64,000 nucleotides of DNA, taken from contig JAEWVC010000042.1 in the NCBI GenBank assembly GCA_023459275.1, positions 19,105 to 83,104 of the forward strand, given 5' to 3'. The stretch is from Bacillota bacterium (GTDB lineage Bacteria; Bacillota; Clostridia; Christensenellales; Aristaeellaceae). Below are positions 40,473-50,370 of this stretch, one piece after another; the first letter of the stretch is position 1, and each line of letters opens with the position of its first letter. The position numbers and the translations under genes were made by a program. The notes beneath the pieces are model-generated. The model was not told the origin of the DNA, ran no database searches, and saw nothing but the letters and a program-made list of their open reading frames with translations.

Positions 40473-42380
40473 CTAATTCAGCGTCGCGGTGCCTTCGTAG
40501 GCAAACACGCTGTCAAAGTAAACTTTGTAGGTCATTACGCCGGGCATGCTGTTGTACAGCTCGATTTCTGGGTTGGGGTCGCTGTCGGCGGCGTGTACGG
40601 CTGCATATTCCTCGATCTCCGTGCCGTTCAGGTCCAGTAGCGTCACCCGCACATGGATACCCGAAGTGGTTTTGGGGATCGTCAGCGTCACGACGGCCTT
40701 GTGGCGCATGCCTTCCGATTCCGCTAACGTAATGCTCACCGCCGTACCCAGCATGACGCGCGTACCGGAGGCCGGCTGTTGGGCGATCACTTTTCCGTTC
40801 AGGCTGACATCGCTGACATCCTCCGTCAATACCTCTCCCGGCGCCAACTGCAGCTTGGACAGAGTATCCAGTGCGTCCGCCCGGCTGAGCCCGCTCAGGT
40901 CCGGCACGGCAACGCTGCCGCCCGATACCGTCACCTGCACTGTGCTTCCCGCCGAAAGCGGTTCGCCGGCTTCCGGGCTCTGGGTCAATACCGTGTTGAT
41001 GGGCTCTGTGGAGATGACCTTTTCGGAAACCACCATGGCAACGCCCAATCCTTGCAGCTGCATGGCCGCGTCGCCGGACAGCTTGCCCGTAAGGCCGGGC
41101 ATGACCTGTGTGGTGGTATCGGGCCCGTCGGAGATCATCAGCAGGATGGTCTCTCCTTTACGCATCTCCGTGTCATATTCCGGCACTTGAAAGATCACCG
41201 TGCCGCTGGGAATGGTGGCATGGTGCATGGTTTGCTCCTGCACTTTAAGCCCCACCCGCTCGATCATGCTTACGGCGGTCTGCTCATCCTTGCCCACAAG
41301 GTCGGGGGCTGATGTGCTGCCGCCTAGATATTCTATGATTTTCATGACGCCAACGGTCAGCCCGGCGATCACGATCCCTGCCATGAGGATGGTTACCAGC
41401 CATTTGAACACCACCCGGCCGCGCTTGCGCATCCTGATCCTTTGGGACTGCTGGGCGCGCCTTCTTGCCGTGGCGACTTTCATTACGTTGTTCCGGCCTG
41501 TTGTCTGGCCGTTGGTTACGGGGATAGGCTTGCTGTCGCTGCTTACCTCGGCGGGCTCGGATTTGCCTTCCAGTGCCTTTTTCAGGTCCGTAGCCATTTC
41601 CAGCGCACTTTGATACCGCCTCCGGGGATCCTTTTCCATGGCTACCATCACCACATGGGCCACGGCGGCCGGCACCTCGGGGCTGAAGTCGTTGATGGGC
41701 TTTGGAACGTTGTTGATGTGCTGCATGGCCACCGCCACGGGGCTGTCCCCGTCAAAGGGCACACGGCCGGTGAGCATCTCATACATCACCACGCCCACAC
41801 TGTAAATGTCGCTTGTTTCCGCCGCGTTCTCACCCGCAGCCTGCTCGGGGGAGAAGTAGTGCACGGAACCCATCACGCTATCGCCCTTTGTCAGGGTGGA
41901 GCTGTTGGTCATCCGGGCGATGCCGAAATCCGCCACCTTGATGTGGCCTTCGGACTGCACCAATATGTTTTGGGGCTTGATATCCCGATGGATGATACCG
42001 TTACGGTGGGTGTGCTGCAGCGCGGAGAGGATGCGGATGGCAATCTGCCCGGCGGTTCCATAGGGAAGCTTGCCCTTTTGGCGGATGACTTCCTTAAGCG
42101 TCTTGCCCTGCACGTATTCCATCACCAGATAGCGGCTGTCCCCGTCCATGCCTACGTCCAGCAGATTGACGATGTTGTGGTGAGAAACCTTGCTGGCCGC
42201 CTCAGCTTCCCGCTGAAAGCGGGAAAGGAATTCCTCGTCCTGGCTGAATTCGGGCCGCAATACCTTGATGGCCACGCTGTGGCCTGTGCGGTTGTCGATG
42301 GCGCGGTAGACGATGGCCATGCCGCCTTTGCCGATGGTATCCAGTATTTGATACCGCTGTGCGATCACACGTCCCGTCAT
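40473..42380 (-). CDS. prkC: PASTA-domain Ser/Thr kinase (PrkC/StkP family)
   Basis: 635 residues. Kinase domain about 10-270: GKGGMAIVYRA glycine loop, AIKVLRPE lysine, catalytic HRDIKPQNI and DFGIARM, activation loop LTKGDSVMGSVHYFSPEQA (split LTKGDSVMGS, VHYFSPEQA). One membrane helix near 330-350. Three extracellular PASTA repeats follow (about 355-425, 426-495, 496-560), then a beta-rich tail of some 75 residues that is not PASTA. PrkC senses muropeptides and lipid II and in spores can trigger germination. Overlaps prpC by 4 nt. Confidence 0.95.
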   Translation of the reverse strand: MTGRVIAQRYQILDTIGKGGMAIVYRAIDNRTGHSVAIKVLRPEFSQDEEFLSRFQREAEAASKVSHHNIVNLLDVGMDGDSRYLVMEYVQGKTLKEVIRQKGKLPYGTAGQIAIRILSALQHTHRNGIIHRDIKPQNILVQSEGHIKVADFGIARMTNSSTLTKGDSVMGSVHYFSPEQAAGENAAETSDIYSVGVVMYEMLTGRVPFDGDSPVAVAMQHINNVPKPINDFSPEVPAAVAHVVMVAMEKDPRRRYQSALEMATDLKKALEGKSEPAEVSSDSKPIPVTNGQTTGRNNVMKVATARRRAQQSQRIRMRKRGRVVFKWLVTILMAGIVIAGLTVGVMKIIEYLGGSTSAPDLVGKDEQTAVSMIERVGLKVQEQTMHHATIPSGTVIFQVPEYDTEMRKGETILLMISDGPDTTTQVMPGLTGKLSGDAAMQLQGLGVAMVVSEKVISTEPINTVLTQSPEAGEPLSAGSTVQVTVSGGSVAVPDLSGLSRADALDTLSKLQLAPGEVLTEDVSDVSLNGKVIAQQPASGTRVMLGTAVSITLAESEGMRHKAVVTLTIPKTTSGIHVRVTLLDLNGTEIEEYAAVHAADSDPNPEIELYNSMPGVMTYKVYFDSVFAYEGTATLN

Positions 42381-43084
42381 TGTGCCACCTCCGCAACCGC
42401 GAGCAGCACCAGGGAAACGTTGTCGCGCCCGCCGCCTGCAAGCGCCAGGCTCAGGAGCCGGTCCGCCGCCTCATCAAGGGGCAGGGTCTTCAGTGCCTCT
42501 TCGATTTGCGAATCCTCCATCATGCCGTAGAGCCCGTCCGAGCAGATCAGCCAGATATCCCCCGGCTGCTTGTCCAGCCGGATCACATCCACCTCGATCC
42601 CTGAGGAGGTGCCCACGGCCCTTGTGATCACATTGCGGTAGGGATGGCGTTTTGCCTTTTCCTTGGTCAGTATGCCCTGGCGCATCATCTCGGCCACCAC
42701 GGAGTGGTCCTGGGTGACTTGGGAAAGCGCGCCGTTCCTAAGCAGATAGGCACGGCTGTCGCCCACATGGCCGATGTATACCTCGTCTTCGCCCTCCCAC
42801 AGCACCGTGACGGTGGTACCCATCCCGGAAAGCTGTACATCCTGGGCCTGCTGCTCATACAGCCGCCTGTTGGCCGCCTGAATGCCGGCTTCCAGCCCGT
42901 GAAGATCTGGGGTACGGCCCAAAAGCATTTCGCTGATCACCTTTACGGCGCCGTTGGATGCTACTTCACCGCCGTTGGCGCCGCCCATACCGTCGGCAAC
43001 GCCGTACAGGCCATGCGCCAGAAGCAGCGTGTCCTGGTTGTTTGGGCGCACCAGCCCCGTATGGGTCCTGGAAGCAACGATCAT
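42377..43084 (-). CDS. prpC: PP2C-type Ser/Thr protein phosphatase (PrpC/Stp family)
   Basis: 235 residues from ATG 43084 behind AAGGAGGG. Metal-binding motifs: VRPNNQD, YGVADGMGGANGGE, VGDSRAYLLRNG, TQDHSVV, ICSDGLYG and GGRDNVSLVLL. It removes phosphate from PrkC and its targets. Translationally coupled to prkC. Confidence 0.95.
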   Translation of the reverse strand: MIVASRTHTGLVRPNNQDTLLLAHGLYGVADGMGGANGGEVASNGAVKVISEMLLGRTPDLHGLEAGIQAANRRLYEQQAQDVQLSGMGTTVTVLWEGEDEVYIGHVGDSRAYLLRNGALSQVTQDHSVVAEMMRQGILTKEKAKRHPYRNVITRAVGTSSGIEVDVIRLDKQPGDIWLICSDGLYGMMEDSQIEEALKTLPLDEAADRLLSLALAGGGRDNVSLVLLAVAEVAQ

Positions 43085-43117
43085 GTTCTCCCTCCTTGGA
43101 AAGGCATGCATGATATT

Positions 43118-44155
43118 TCAATCAAGGCCCAGCGTTTTCCTGCGAAGCTGGCCGCAGGCGCCTTGGATATCGTCGCCCATCTCCCGCCGCCTGGTGGCGG
43201 AGATGTGATGGCGGGCAAGCTCCAGCAGAAAGGCCTCGGTCTTTTCCTCCGAAACGCCCTGCAAACCGCGTTCCCTGACCGCATTCAAGGGGATCACGTT
43301 CACGTGGCACTGCATACCGCGAAGCTTCTGGCTAAGTTCCCGGGCATGGGAAGTTTCCGCGTTGACGCCGCCGATGAGGGCGTACTCGAAAATTACCCGG
43401 CGGCCTGTTTTTTCAATGTAATAGCGGCAGGCATCCAGCAGCGCGTCCATGGGCCACGCCTTTGCCACAGGCATGGTTTGCTGCCGCAGGGTGTCGTTGG
43501 GCGCGTGGAGGGATACCGACAGCGTTACGGGCAGCCCCTCCTCCGCCAGGCGGCGGATCTTGTCCGCCAGGCCGCAGGTGCTCAACGAAACGCTCCGCAG
43601 GCTGATGTTCGGCCCTTTTTCATGGTTGACAAGCCGCAAAAAACGCATCACGTTATCGTAGTTGTCCAAAGGCTCGCCGCTGCCCATGAGCACAATATTG
43701 TGCACGCGGCCCTCCCCGTTCAAATGGCGGTTTGCACAGATCACCTGCCCCAGCATTTCCGCTGTGGTAAGGTCACGGACGCACCCGCCGATGGTGCTGG
43801 CGCAGAAGGCGCAGCCCATCCTGCAGCCCACCTGGGTGGAAACGCACAGGGTATGGCCGTGGTGGTATTGCATTAATACGCCTTCCACGCAGTTGCCATC
43901 CGTCATTTTGAACAGGAACTTCACCGTGCCGTCCAGCGCGGACACGTGGGTCTCCGCAATGGATACCGGCTGGGCTACGGTATTTTCCGCAAGCCATTCA
44001 CGAAACGGCTTTGGCAAATTGGACATTTCACCGTACTCCGCACCCCGGTGGAGCCAGGAAAACACCTGCTCCGCACGGAAGGCGGGCTGACCCTGTTCCC
44101 TGAACAGGGCCGCCAGTTCCTCCGGCGTATATCCCAACAGTTGGGGCTTTTCCAT
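43118..44155 (-). CDS. rlmN: Dual-specificity 23S rRNA/tRNA adenine-C2 methyltransferase RlmN
   Basis: 345 residues. The radical-SAM cluster cysteines are C111, C115 and C118 (CRMGCAFC). GSGEPLDNYD near 192 is the SAM-binding motif. The C-terminal QGACGQL cysteine near residue 337 would accept the methyl group. Methylates A2503 in 23S rRNA and A37 in some tRNAs. Lies between rsmB and prpC as in Bacillus. Confidence 0.96.
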   Translation of the reverse strand: MEKPQLLGYTPEELAALFREQGQPAFRAEQVFSWLHRGAEYGEMSNLPKPFREWLAENTVAQPVSIAETHVSALDGTVKFLFKMTDGNCVEGVLMQYHHGHTLCVSTQVGCRMGCAFCASTIGGCVRDLTTAEMLGQVICANRHLNGEGRVHNIVLMGSGEPLDNYDNVMRFLRLVNHEKGPNISLRSVSLSTCGLADKIRRLAEEGLPVTLSVSLHAPNDTLRQQTMPVAKAWPMDALLDACRYYIEKTGRRVIFEYALIGGVNAETSHARELSQKLRGMQCHVNVIPLNAVRERGLQGVSEEKTEAFLLELARHHISATRRREMGDDIQGACGQLRRKTLGLD

Positions 44156-44157
44156 GC

Positions 44158-46323
44158 TTAGCCCCCCTTTTTCACCATCCGCGCGATGAAGAAGCCCTCC
44201 AGCCCGTCCCGGTGGGCGAAAAGCTGCAGCCCGGTTTCATTGTACAGCCGCCGGAATGTATCCGGAATGGCCTCCGGCAGGGGGCTTATTTCAAACTCCG
44301 GATGATCCTTCAAAAAGCGGGCGATTTGTTCCGAGTTCTCTTCGGGGAGGATGGAGCAGGTGGCGTATACCAAAACACCGCCCTTTTTTACATACTGGCA
44401 CACGGTGTTAAGCAGCGCCTTTTGAGCTTCCGCCAGCGCAGCTACGGATTCCGGGGCCTGCCGGTACTTGACGTCCGGCTTTTCCAGCATGACCCCAAGG
44501 CCGGAGCAAGGAGCGTCCAGCAGCACGGCGTCAAAGGTTTCCCACAATTCCTCCCTGTATTTGGCCGCGTCCCGCACCATGGGGCGAAGGTTTTCCAGGC
44601 GCAGCCGCCTTGCTACTGCCTTCACAAGTTCCACCCGGTGCTCATGGATATCCCAAGCCTGCACCCGGCCCGTGCCCGCCATGCTTTCGGCCATCAGCGC
44701 GGCCTTGCCCCCCGGCGCGGCGCAGGCGTCCAGCACCTGCATGCCCCGCCTTGCGGCAACGGCTTCCGCCGCCAGCACGCTGCTTTCTCCCTGAATGGAG
44801 AACAACCCCTGGCGGTAGTCCGCGTCGGCGCCTATTTCCACCGCGCCGCCAACGCGCCATACGCCGGGGACCTGCCCCTTTTGCACCTTCCACACCTTTT
44901 TGGCAAGGAGCGCTTCAAAGCCCGCATCGTCCAAAAGCATGCGGTTGGGCCGTACGGGGATGAAATGATCGTCCTGGCGGAAGGCACAGATGCTATCCGC
45001 CGTGTCCGGGCCGTAGGCTTCCGTCAGCCGCTTTACCAGCCATTCCGGCACAGAATACAAAACGGAAAGATACCGTACCGCATCCTCCTCGCGCCTGGGC
45101 CAGGAGATTTGTTCCTTTTGGCGGGAGAGGTTGCGCAAAACGCCGTTAACGAAGCCGGAAAGCGGCTCCATCCCGGCCTCTTTGCACAGCTTGACGCCCT
45201 CGTTAACCGCGGCGCTGTCCGGGACTTTATCCAGAAAAAGAATTTGATAGGCGCTCAGCCGAAGGATATCCCGGATGAGCGGGTCAAGGTCCTTTTTCTC
45301 CAAAAGGCTGTCCAGAGCAAAATCGATGCGGATGCGGTTTTCCAGCGTGCCGTACACAATGTTGGCTGCCAGCCGCTTATCGATGGCGGGCAGTCCACTT
45401 TCTTTCAGCCGCTTGTCCAGCGCCAGGGAGGCGTATGCTCCGTCCCTGTGCACGTCCTGCAAAACGTTCATGGCCAGCTTGCGGGCCCCCAGGGTCATGG
45501 TGGGGGCGGCGGGAGCGGGCTTCGTAACGGCGCGGGCGCGTTCCTTTGCGCCGGGTGCCGGAGCGAAACGTTTCCTGACCTGCGGGGAGGTTTTGGAAAA
45601 AGCGGGCCGTTCCTTCACAGGATGGCCAAAGGCGGGCTTTTCTCCCATAGGCCGCGGGGCGGGATTTCTTCCGGCGGGGCGGGCCTGCGCAGGCGCATCA
45701 CCGGCGGGCTTGGGCCGGAAGGGACGGCCAAAAGCCGGTTTTTCCCCGGCTGGCCTTGCAGGCCGCGCTCCTGATGGCTTGCCGTAAGCGGGCTTTTCTC
45801 CCACGGGCCGCGGGGCGGGAATTCTTCCGGCGGGGCGGGCCTGCGCAGGCGTATCACCCGCAGGCTTGGGCGGGAAGGGACGGCCAAAAGCCTTTTTTTC
45901 ACCGGCTGGCCTTGCAGGCCGTGCTCCTGATGGCTTGCTGTAAGCGGGCTTTTCTCCCGCAGGCCTTGCGGGCCGTGCTCCGGCAGGCTTTCCGTAAGCC
46001 GGTTTTTCACCGGCTGGCCTTGCAGGCCGTGCTCCTGAAGGCTTGCCGTAAGCGGGTTTTTCTCCCACGGGCCGCGGGTCGGGATTTCTTCCGGCGGGGC
46101 GGGCCTGCGCAGGCGTGTCGCCGGCGGGCTTGGGCCGGAAGGGACGGCCAAAAGCCGGTTTTTCACCGGCTGGCCTCGCTGGCCGCGCTCCTGATGGCTT
46201 GCCGTAAGCGGGTTTTTCCCCGGACGGCTTTGAGGAGGTGGGTTTCCTGCCGGCAGCGGGCCTTGGCCCGCGGGGTTTTGATGCCTTGTTATCCGTTGAA
46301 GGGGGTTTCCTTGTGTCGCTCAT
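44158..46323 (-). CDS. rsmB: 16S rRNA m5C967 methyltransferase RsmB with a long repetitive N-terminal extension
   Basis: 721 residues from ATG 46323, which overlaps the fmt stop; usual RsmB is about 440. Residues 1 to about 270 are low-complexity, basic and Pro/Ala/Gly-rich, made of tandem units around GEKPAYGKPSGARPARPA and FGRPFRPKPAGDTPAQARPAG, clearly visible in the DNA as long repeats (about 45600-46250). The NusB-like domain (about 280-420) and methyltransferase domain (about 430-721) follow, with DAPCSGLG and the catalytic-cysteine YATCSILPEEN. The core enzyme is intact. Confidence 0.95.
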   Translation of the reverse strand: MSDTRKPPSTDNKASKPRGPRPAAGRKPTSSKPSGEKPAYGKPSGARPARPAGEKPAFGRPFRPKPAGDTPAQARPAGRNPDPRPVGEKPAYGKPSGARPARPAGEKPAYGKPAGARPARPAGEKPAYSKPSGARPARPAGEKKAFGRPFPPKPAGDTPAQARPAGRIPAPRPVGEKPAYGKPSGARPARPAGEKPAFGRPFRPKPAGDAPAQARPAGRNPAPRPMGEKPAFGHPVKERPAFSKTSPQVRKRFAPAPGAKERARAVTKPAPAAPTMTLGARKLAMNVLQDVHRDGAYASLALDKRLKESGLPAIDKRLAANIVYGTLENRIRIDFALDSLLEKKDLDPLIRDILRLSAYQILFLDKVPDSAAVNEGVKLCKEAGMEPLSGFVNGVLRNLSRQKEQISWPRREEDAVRYLSVLYSVPEWLVKRLTEAYGPDTADSICAFRQDDHFIPVRPNRMLLDDAGFEALLAKKVWKVQKGQVPGVWRVGGAVEIGADADYRQGLFSIQGESSVLAAEAVAARRGMQVLDACAAPGGKAALMAESMAGTGRVQAWDIHEHRVELVKAVARRLRLENLRPMVRDAAKYREELWETFDAVLLDAPCSGLGVMLEKPDVKYRQAPESVAALAEAQKALLNTVCQYVKKGGVLVYATCSILPEENSEQIARFLKDHPEFEISPLPEAIPDTFRRLYNETGLQLFAHRDGLEGFFIARMVKKGG

Positions 46324-47258
46324 TCCATCCGCTCCTGCCATATGATGCCTGTTTCCATGGGATGTCCCCGCAAATAATCCCGGGCGTCCATCTGCTTTCC
46401 TCCGGGGGCCTGGAGTGCCAAAACACGCACGGCGCCTTCTCCGGCCCCAATCAAAAGACCCTGCTTTCCGTCGGCCGCCAGCACCAGGCCCGGGTGCCCG
46501 GACAGGTTTGCTTCTTCCCTGGCCGCCATGATCTTCAATACGCCGCCGGGGAAAGGCGTGTAGGTGCCGGGCCAGGGGGACAGGCCCCGCACCTGGTTTA
46601 CGATCTCTGCCGCGTTTTTGCGCCAGTCGATCAGGCCCATTTCCTTTTTCAGCATAGGCTCATAGGTGTGGGCCGCGTGATCCTGGGGAATGGGGGTCAA
46701 ATGGTTCTCCCGCATCAGGGCCAATGTCTCCAGCAGCGTCTTGGCGCCCAGGCGGGACAGGCGCAGGCTCAGTTCGCCCGCCGTCTCACCCGGCAGGATA
46801 TCCATTTCCTTTTGAAGCAGCATATCCCCGGTGTCAATACCCTTGTCGGTGAGCATGGTGGTAATGCCTGTTTTTGTTTCACCCATCAAAATACACCAGT
46901 TGATGGGCGCGCTGCCCCGGTGCCGGGGGAGGAGGGAGGCATGGACGTTCACCGTGCCCATTTGGGGAATATCAAGAACCTCCTGGGACAGGATCTGCCC
47001 AAAAGCAGCCGTGACGCACAGATCGGGCGCCAGGCGCCGCAAATCCTGCACACCGTCCTTGCGGATGCGCGCGGGTTGGAACACGGGGATCCCGCGGGCA
47101 AGGGCATACTCCTTCACAGGGCTCAAGACAAGCTTGTTTCCGCGGCCCTTGGGCTTGTCCGGCTGGGTGAAGGCACCCACGACCTCATACCCTGCCTCCG
47201 CAAGGGCGGCAAGGGAAGGGACCGCGAACTCCGGCGTGCCCATGAACACAATGCGCAT
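46320..47258 (-). CDS. fmt: Methionyl-tRNA formyltransferase
   Basis: 312 residues. The N-terminal formyltransferase domain has FMGTPEFAVPSL, the folate site HASLLPRHRGSAPINW and GIDTGDM; the C-terminal OB-like domain begins near 205. Formylates initiator Met-tRNA, whose gene lies at 50290. Sits 5 nt after def and overlaps rsmB. Confidence 0.97.
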   Translation of the reverse strand: MRIVFMGTPEFAVPSLAALAEAGYEVVGAFTQPDKPKGRGNKLVLSPVKEYALARGIPVFQPARIRKDGVQDLRRLAPDLCVTAAFGQILSQEVLDIPQMGTVNVHASLLPRHRGSAPINWCILMGETKTGITTMLTDKGIDTGDMLLQKEMDILPGETAGELSLRLSRLGAKTLLETLALMRENHLTPIPQDHAAHTYEPMLKKEMGLIDWRKNAAEIVNQVRGLSPWPGTYTPFPGGVLKIMAAREEANLSGHPGLVLAADGKQGLLIGAGEGAVRVLALQAPGGKQMDARDYLRGHPMETGIIWQERME

Positions 47259-47262
47259 ACCG

Positions 47263-47760
47263 TCACTCCCTCAGAGCCTTTTGGGCCTTTTCATCTTCCG
47301 TTTCTTCCTCCGGGAAGATCTCATGCTCCATGATATCCACGTACAGGACGCCGTTCAGATGGTCGATTTCATGGCAGAATGCCCTGGCCAGAAGGCCCTC
47401 ACCTGTTTTTTCAAAAAATTTGCCGTGCCTGTCCTGGGCCCGGACGGTCACCTTCTGCGGGCGGCATACAAAGCCCTGGCGGCCCGGGACACTCAGGCAC
47501 CCTTCCGGGCCGCACTGCTCGCCTTCCTTGGCGATGATCTCGGGGTTCACAAGCTCGATGAGCCCATTGCCGTCGTCCACCACCACCACCCGGCGCAGAA
47601 TGCCTACCTGGGGCGCGGCCAGGCCCGCGCCGTCCGCCTTATACATCGTGTCGGCCATGTCCTTTAAAAGCAGCCATAGCCGCAGATCATATTTTGCGAT
47701 GGGCTTGGCGACCTTGCGCAGCGCCTCGTCCCCGATTTTGATGATTTTCCTCTGTCCCAT
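47263..47760 (-). CDS. def: Peptide deformylase
   Basis: 165 residues from ATG 47760 (AAAGGAAG upstream). All three motifs are present: GAGLAAPQVG near residue 43, EGCLSVPG near 93 (metal Cys), and CHEIDHLNG near 136 (metal His and catalytic Glu). It removes the N-formyl group. The gap of about 90 nt to priA holds no other gene; coaBC, often here, is absent. Confidence 0.96.
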   Translation of the reverse strand: MGQRKIIKIGDEALRKVAKPIAKYDLRLWLLLKDMADTMYKADGAGLAAPQVGILRRVVVVDDGNGLIELVNPEIIAKEGEQCGPEGCLSVPGRQGFVCRPQKVTVRAQDRHGKFFEKTGEGLLARAFCHEIDHLNGVLYVDIMEHEIFPEEETEDEKAQKALRE

Positions 47761-47853
47761 ATGCTTCTTCCTTTCGTGATCCCATCTCATGGGGGCTGGG
47801 GTTCCGCTTTCCCCATCCAATTATATTATGGACGCCTGTACCCATTCCGTCCC

Positions 47854-50094
47854 CTATATCATGGACGCCGGGTTCCATTCGAAATATACCTGGCAGCCGG
47901 AGGTTGTTTCCGCCTGGGCCAAATCGCTCAAAAATCCGGCGATAGGGCGGCTCTCCGGATGCTCAAAAAGCTTCATCAGCACGTGATAGCGGTTCTTTCC
48001 CCGGATCAGCTTCACCGGCGCTTCGTCCATGCGCACCATCAGCACACGCTTTTGCTGGACGGGGTGCTTTTGAAAGTAATCCTGGCATTTTTCATGAAGC
48101 CGCTGGCAAACCGCCTTTGCCTCAGGCGCGTCCTCGCTTTCCACAAGCAGCCTGCACAACACCGTAAAAGGGGGATATAGGCCCGTGCGCCGCCTTTGGA
48201 ACTCCATCTGGTAAAAGGCCCGGTAATCCTGGGCGGCGGCCGCCTTGATCACAGGATGCTCCGGCTTATAGGTCTGGATCACCACTTCCCCCGGCGCATC
48301 CGCCCGCCCGGCGCGCCCGGCCACCTGGGTCAAAAGCTGGAAAGTGCGCTCCGGGCTTCTGTAATCCGGCAGATTCAGCGTCATGTCCGCCGCCACAACG
48401 CCTACTAGCGTGACATTGGGAAAATCCAGCCCTTTGGCGATCATCTGGGTCCCGATGAGGATTTGCGCCTCCCCGGCCCGGAAGCTGGACAGCAGCCGGT
48501 GGTGGGCATCCTTGCCGGAGGTGGTGTCGTTGTCCATGCGGATGACCTTTACATCCGGCAGAAGCTTTTTGACTTCCTCCTCCACTTTTTGTGTGCCAAG
48601 CCCGAAGTAACGGATATATTTGCTGCCGCAGCTTGGGCAGACGGATGGGGGAGGGGCGGTATACCCGCAGTAATGGCAGTGCATGCGCCCGTCGCCCCCC
48701 GTTAGGTGATAGGTCATGGCGATGTCGCACTGGCCGCACTTGACCACATAGCCGCAGCTTCGGCAGGAGACAAAGGATTGATACCCCCGCCGGTTCAAAA
48801 ACAGCATGGCCTGATTGCCCTTTTCCAGGCATTCCCGAAGCTTTTCGGAAAGCAGGCCGCTGAAAATGGAGCGGTTTCCGGCAGAAAGCTCCTTGCGCAT
48901 ATCCGCCACGTATACCTCGGGCATGGGCCTGCCCATCACACGGCTGGGCATTTCCAAAAGCGTGTAATCGCCTCTTCCGGCCAGCGCGAAGGACAATATG
49001 CTGGGGGTGGCGCTGCTCAAAAGCAACACAGCGCCCTCCCTTTTGCAGCGGCTCTTGGCTACCTCCCTGGCGTCGTAACGGGGGTGGTGCTCGCTTTGGT
49101 AGCTCTGCTCGTGCTCTTCGTCCACCACGATCAAGCCCAGCCGTTCCACAGGTGCGAACACCGCGGAGCGGGCACCTACCACCACCCTGGCCTGGCCCCG
49201 GCGGATCCTCCGCCATTCGTCAAACCGCTCGCCATCCGTCAGTCTGGAATGGAGCACCGCCGCCACGGGGCCGAACCTGTTCCTGAACCACTGTACCATC
49301 TGCGGCGTCAGCGCGATCTCCGGCACAAGGACGATGGCGCCTTTGCCCAGTTGAAGGGCCTTTCGGATCAGGCGGATGTAGACCTCCGTCTTGCCGGAAC
49401 CGGTGACGCCATGGAGCAAAAAAGATCCCTCGCCCTTTTGGAGGGCGGGTTCCATCTCATGAAGCGCCTCCTGCTGCGCGGCCATCAGCGGGGGATCGGC
49501 AACTTCCCTTACCACCATGTCCCCATAAGGGGAACGTAAGACCTCCCGGTCGGAAAGCGTCACAAGCTCCATGGCTTCCAACTGCTTGAGCGCTGTCATG
49601 GGACTTTTTAGCAGCAGCGCAAGTTCCCGCACCGGATGCGGCTCCCCGTCCTTTAAAAGCGTCAGTAACAGCGCACGGCGCGGGGAACGCTTTTGCCCGA
49701 AGGCCGCCCTTTCTGCCTCCTCCTTGGGGATGCGGAGCATGGCATACGGCTCGGTCTTTTCCTTCACACGGCCGGCCCGCATGGCGGCGGGGAGCATCAG
49801 GCGCAGCGCCTCCGCCAGGGGACAGTGGCTGATTTCAGCCATTTCCTTCGCCAGGTCAATAAGCACAGGCAGCACGGCCGGATATTCCTCCAGCGGCCGC
49901 AGGATAGGCTTCAATTTTTCCTTTGGATAGTCGGTATCCTCCGAAAGGGAAAGAACCAGCCCTTCCACTTTTCTTGGCCCGAAGGGGACCAGGATACGGG
50001 TGCCTTTTCCCAGAGCCATGCCTTCTGGTACAAGATAGGTAAAGACATGGGCCACGTTTTCGTGCACTATGTCCACGATCACCTGGGCAAACAT
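47854..50094 (-). CDS. priA: Primosomal replication restart helicase PriA
   Basis: 746 residues from ATG 50094 behind GGGAGGGGAAG. N-terminal DNA-binding domain, helicase Walker A GVTGSGKTEVY near 228, Walker B VVDEEHEQSY near 325, then the zinc-binding cysteines CRSCGYVVKCGQC and CHYCGY...CPSC near 440-485 that sit inside helicase domain 2. Reloads the replisome at stalled forks. Heads the operon and has its own promoter. Confidence 0.96.
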   Translation of the reverse strand: MFAQVIVDIVHENVAHVFTYLVPEGMALGKGTRILVPFGPRKVEGLVLSLSEDTDYPKEKLKPILRPLEEYPAVLPVLIDLAKEMAEISHCPLAEALRLMLPAAMRAGRVKEKTEPYAMLRIPKEEAERAAFGQKRSPRRALLLTLLKDGEPHPVRELALLLKSPMTALKQLEAMELVTLSDREVLRSPYGDMVVREVADPPLMAAQQEALHEMEPALQKGEGSFLLHGVTGSGKTEVYIRLIRKALQLGKGAIVLVPEIALTPQMVQWFRNRFGPVAAVLHSRLTDGERFDEWRRIRRGQARVVVGARSAVFAPVERLGLIVVDEEHEQSYQSEHHPRYDAREVAKSRCKREGAVLLLSSATPSILSFALAGRGDYTLLEMPSRVMGRPMPEVYVADMRKELSAGNRSIFSGLLSEKLRECLEKGNQAMLFLNRRGYQSFVSCRSCGYVVKCGQCDIAMTYHLTGGDGRMHCHYCGYTAPPPSVCPSCGSKYIRYFGLGTQKVEEEVKKLLPDVKVIRMDNDTTSGKDAHHRLLSSFRAGEAQILIGTQMIAKGLDFPNVTLVGVVAADMTLNLPDYRSPERTFQLLTQVAGRAGRADAPGEVVIQTYKPEHPVIKAAAAQDYRAFYQMEFQRRRTGLYPPFTVLCRLLVESEDAPEAKAVCQRLHEKCQDYFQKHPVQQKRVLMVRMDEAPVKLIRGKNRYHVLMKLFEHPESRPIAGFLSDLAQAETTSGCQVYFEWNPASMI

Positions 50095-50128
50095 GTCTTC
50101 CCCTCCCATTTATAAGATGCCAACTTTT

Positions 50129-50157
50129 ATTATACCGTCAACACGCGGATTGCACAA
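50129..50157 (-). promoter_or_regulatory. Promoter of the priA operon
   Basis: Minus strand -35 TTGTGC (50152-50157), 17-bp spacer, -10 TATAAT (50129-50134). Confidence 0.65.
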
Positions 50158-50234
50158 GCATGGTTTTTGCGGTCAACAGCCTGGGATCAAAAAATAGGGG
50201 TGGCCAAGAATACGGGAAAAGTTTGAAAAGGCGA

Positions 50235-50263
50235 TTGACAAAGGCGCCGAAGTATAGTATTAT
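50235..50263 (+). promoter_or_regulatory. Promoter of the tRNA pair
   Basis: -35 TTGACA (50235-50240), 17-bp spacer, -10 TATTAT (50258-50263), about 20 nt ahead of the first tRNA. Confidence 0.85.
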
Positions 50264-50289
50264 TACCCTTGCCGCCATAAGCGGCGCGT

Positions 50290-50366
<77 letters not shown>

Positions 50367-50370
50367 TTAT

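Noticed and set aside
44212..45774. Long plus-strand frames antisense to rsmB, and similar ones antisense to rlmN-prpC (42644-43876) and to the rsmB-fmt region (45756-47333)
   Set aside because: Each lies opposite a gene with intact catalytic motifs and has no ribosome site or recognisable domain.
45600..46250. Repeated DNA in rsmB as a CRISPR array
   Set aside because: Repeats are in frame, of unequal length, without unique spacers, and encode the disordered extension.
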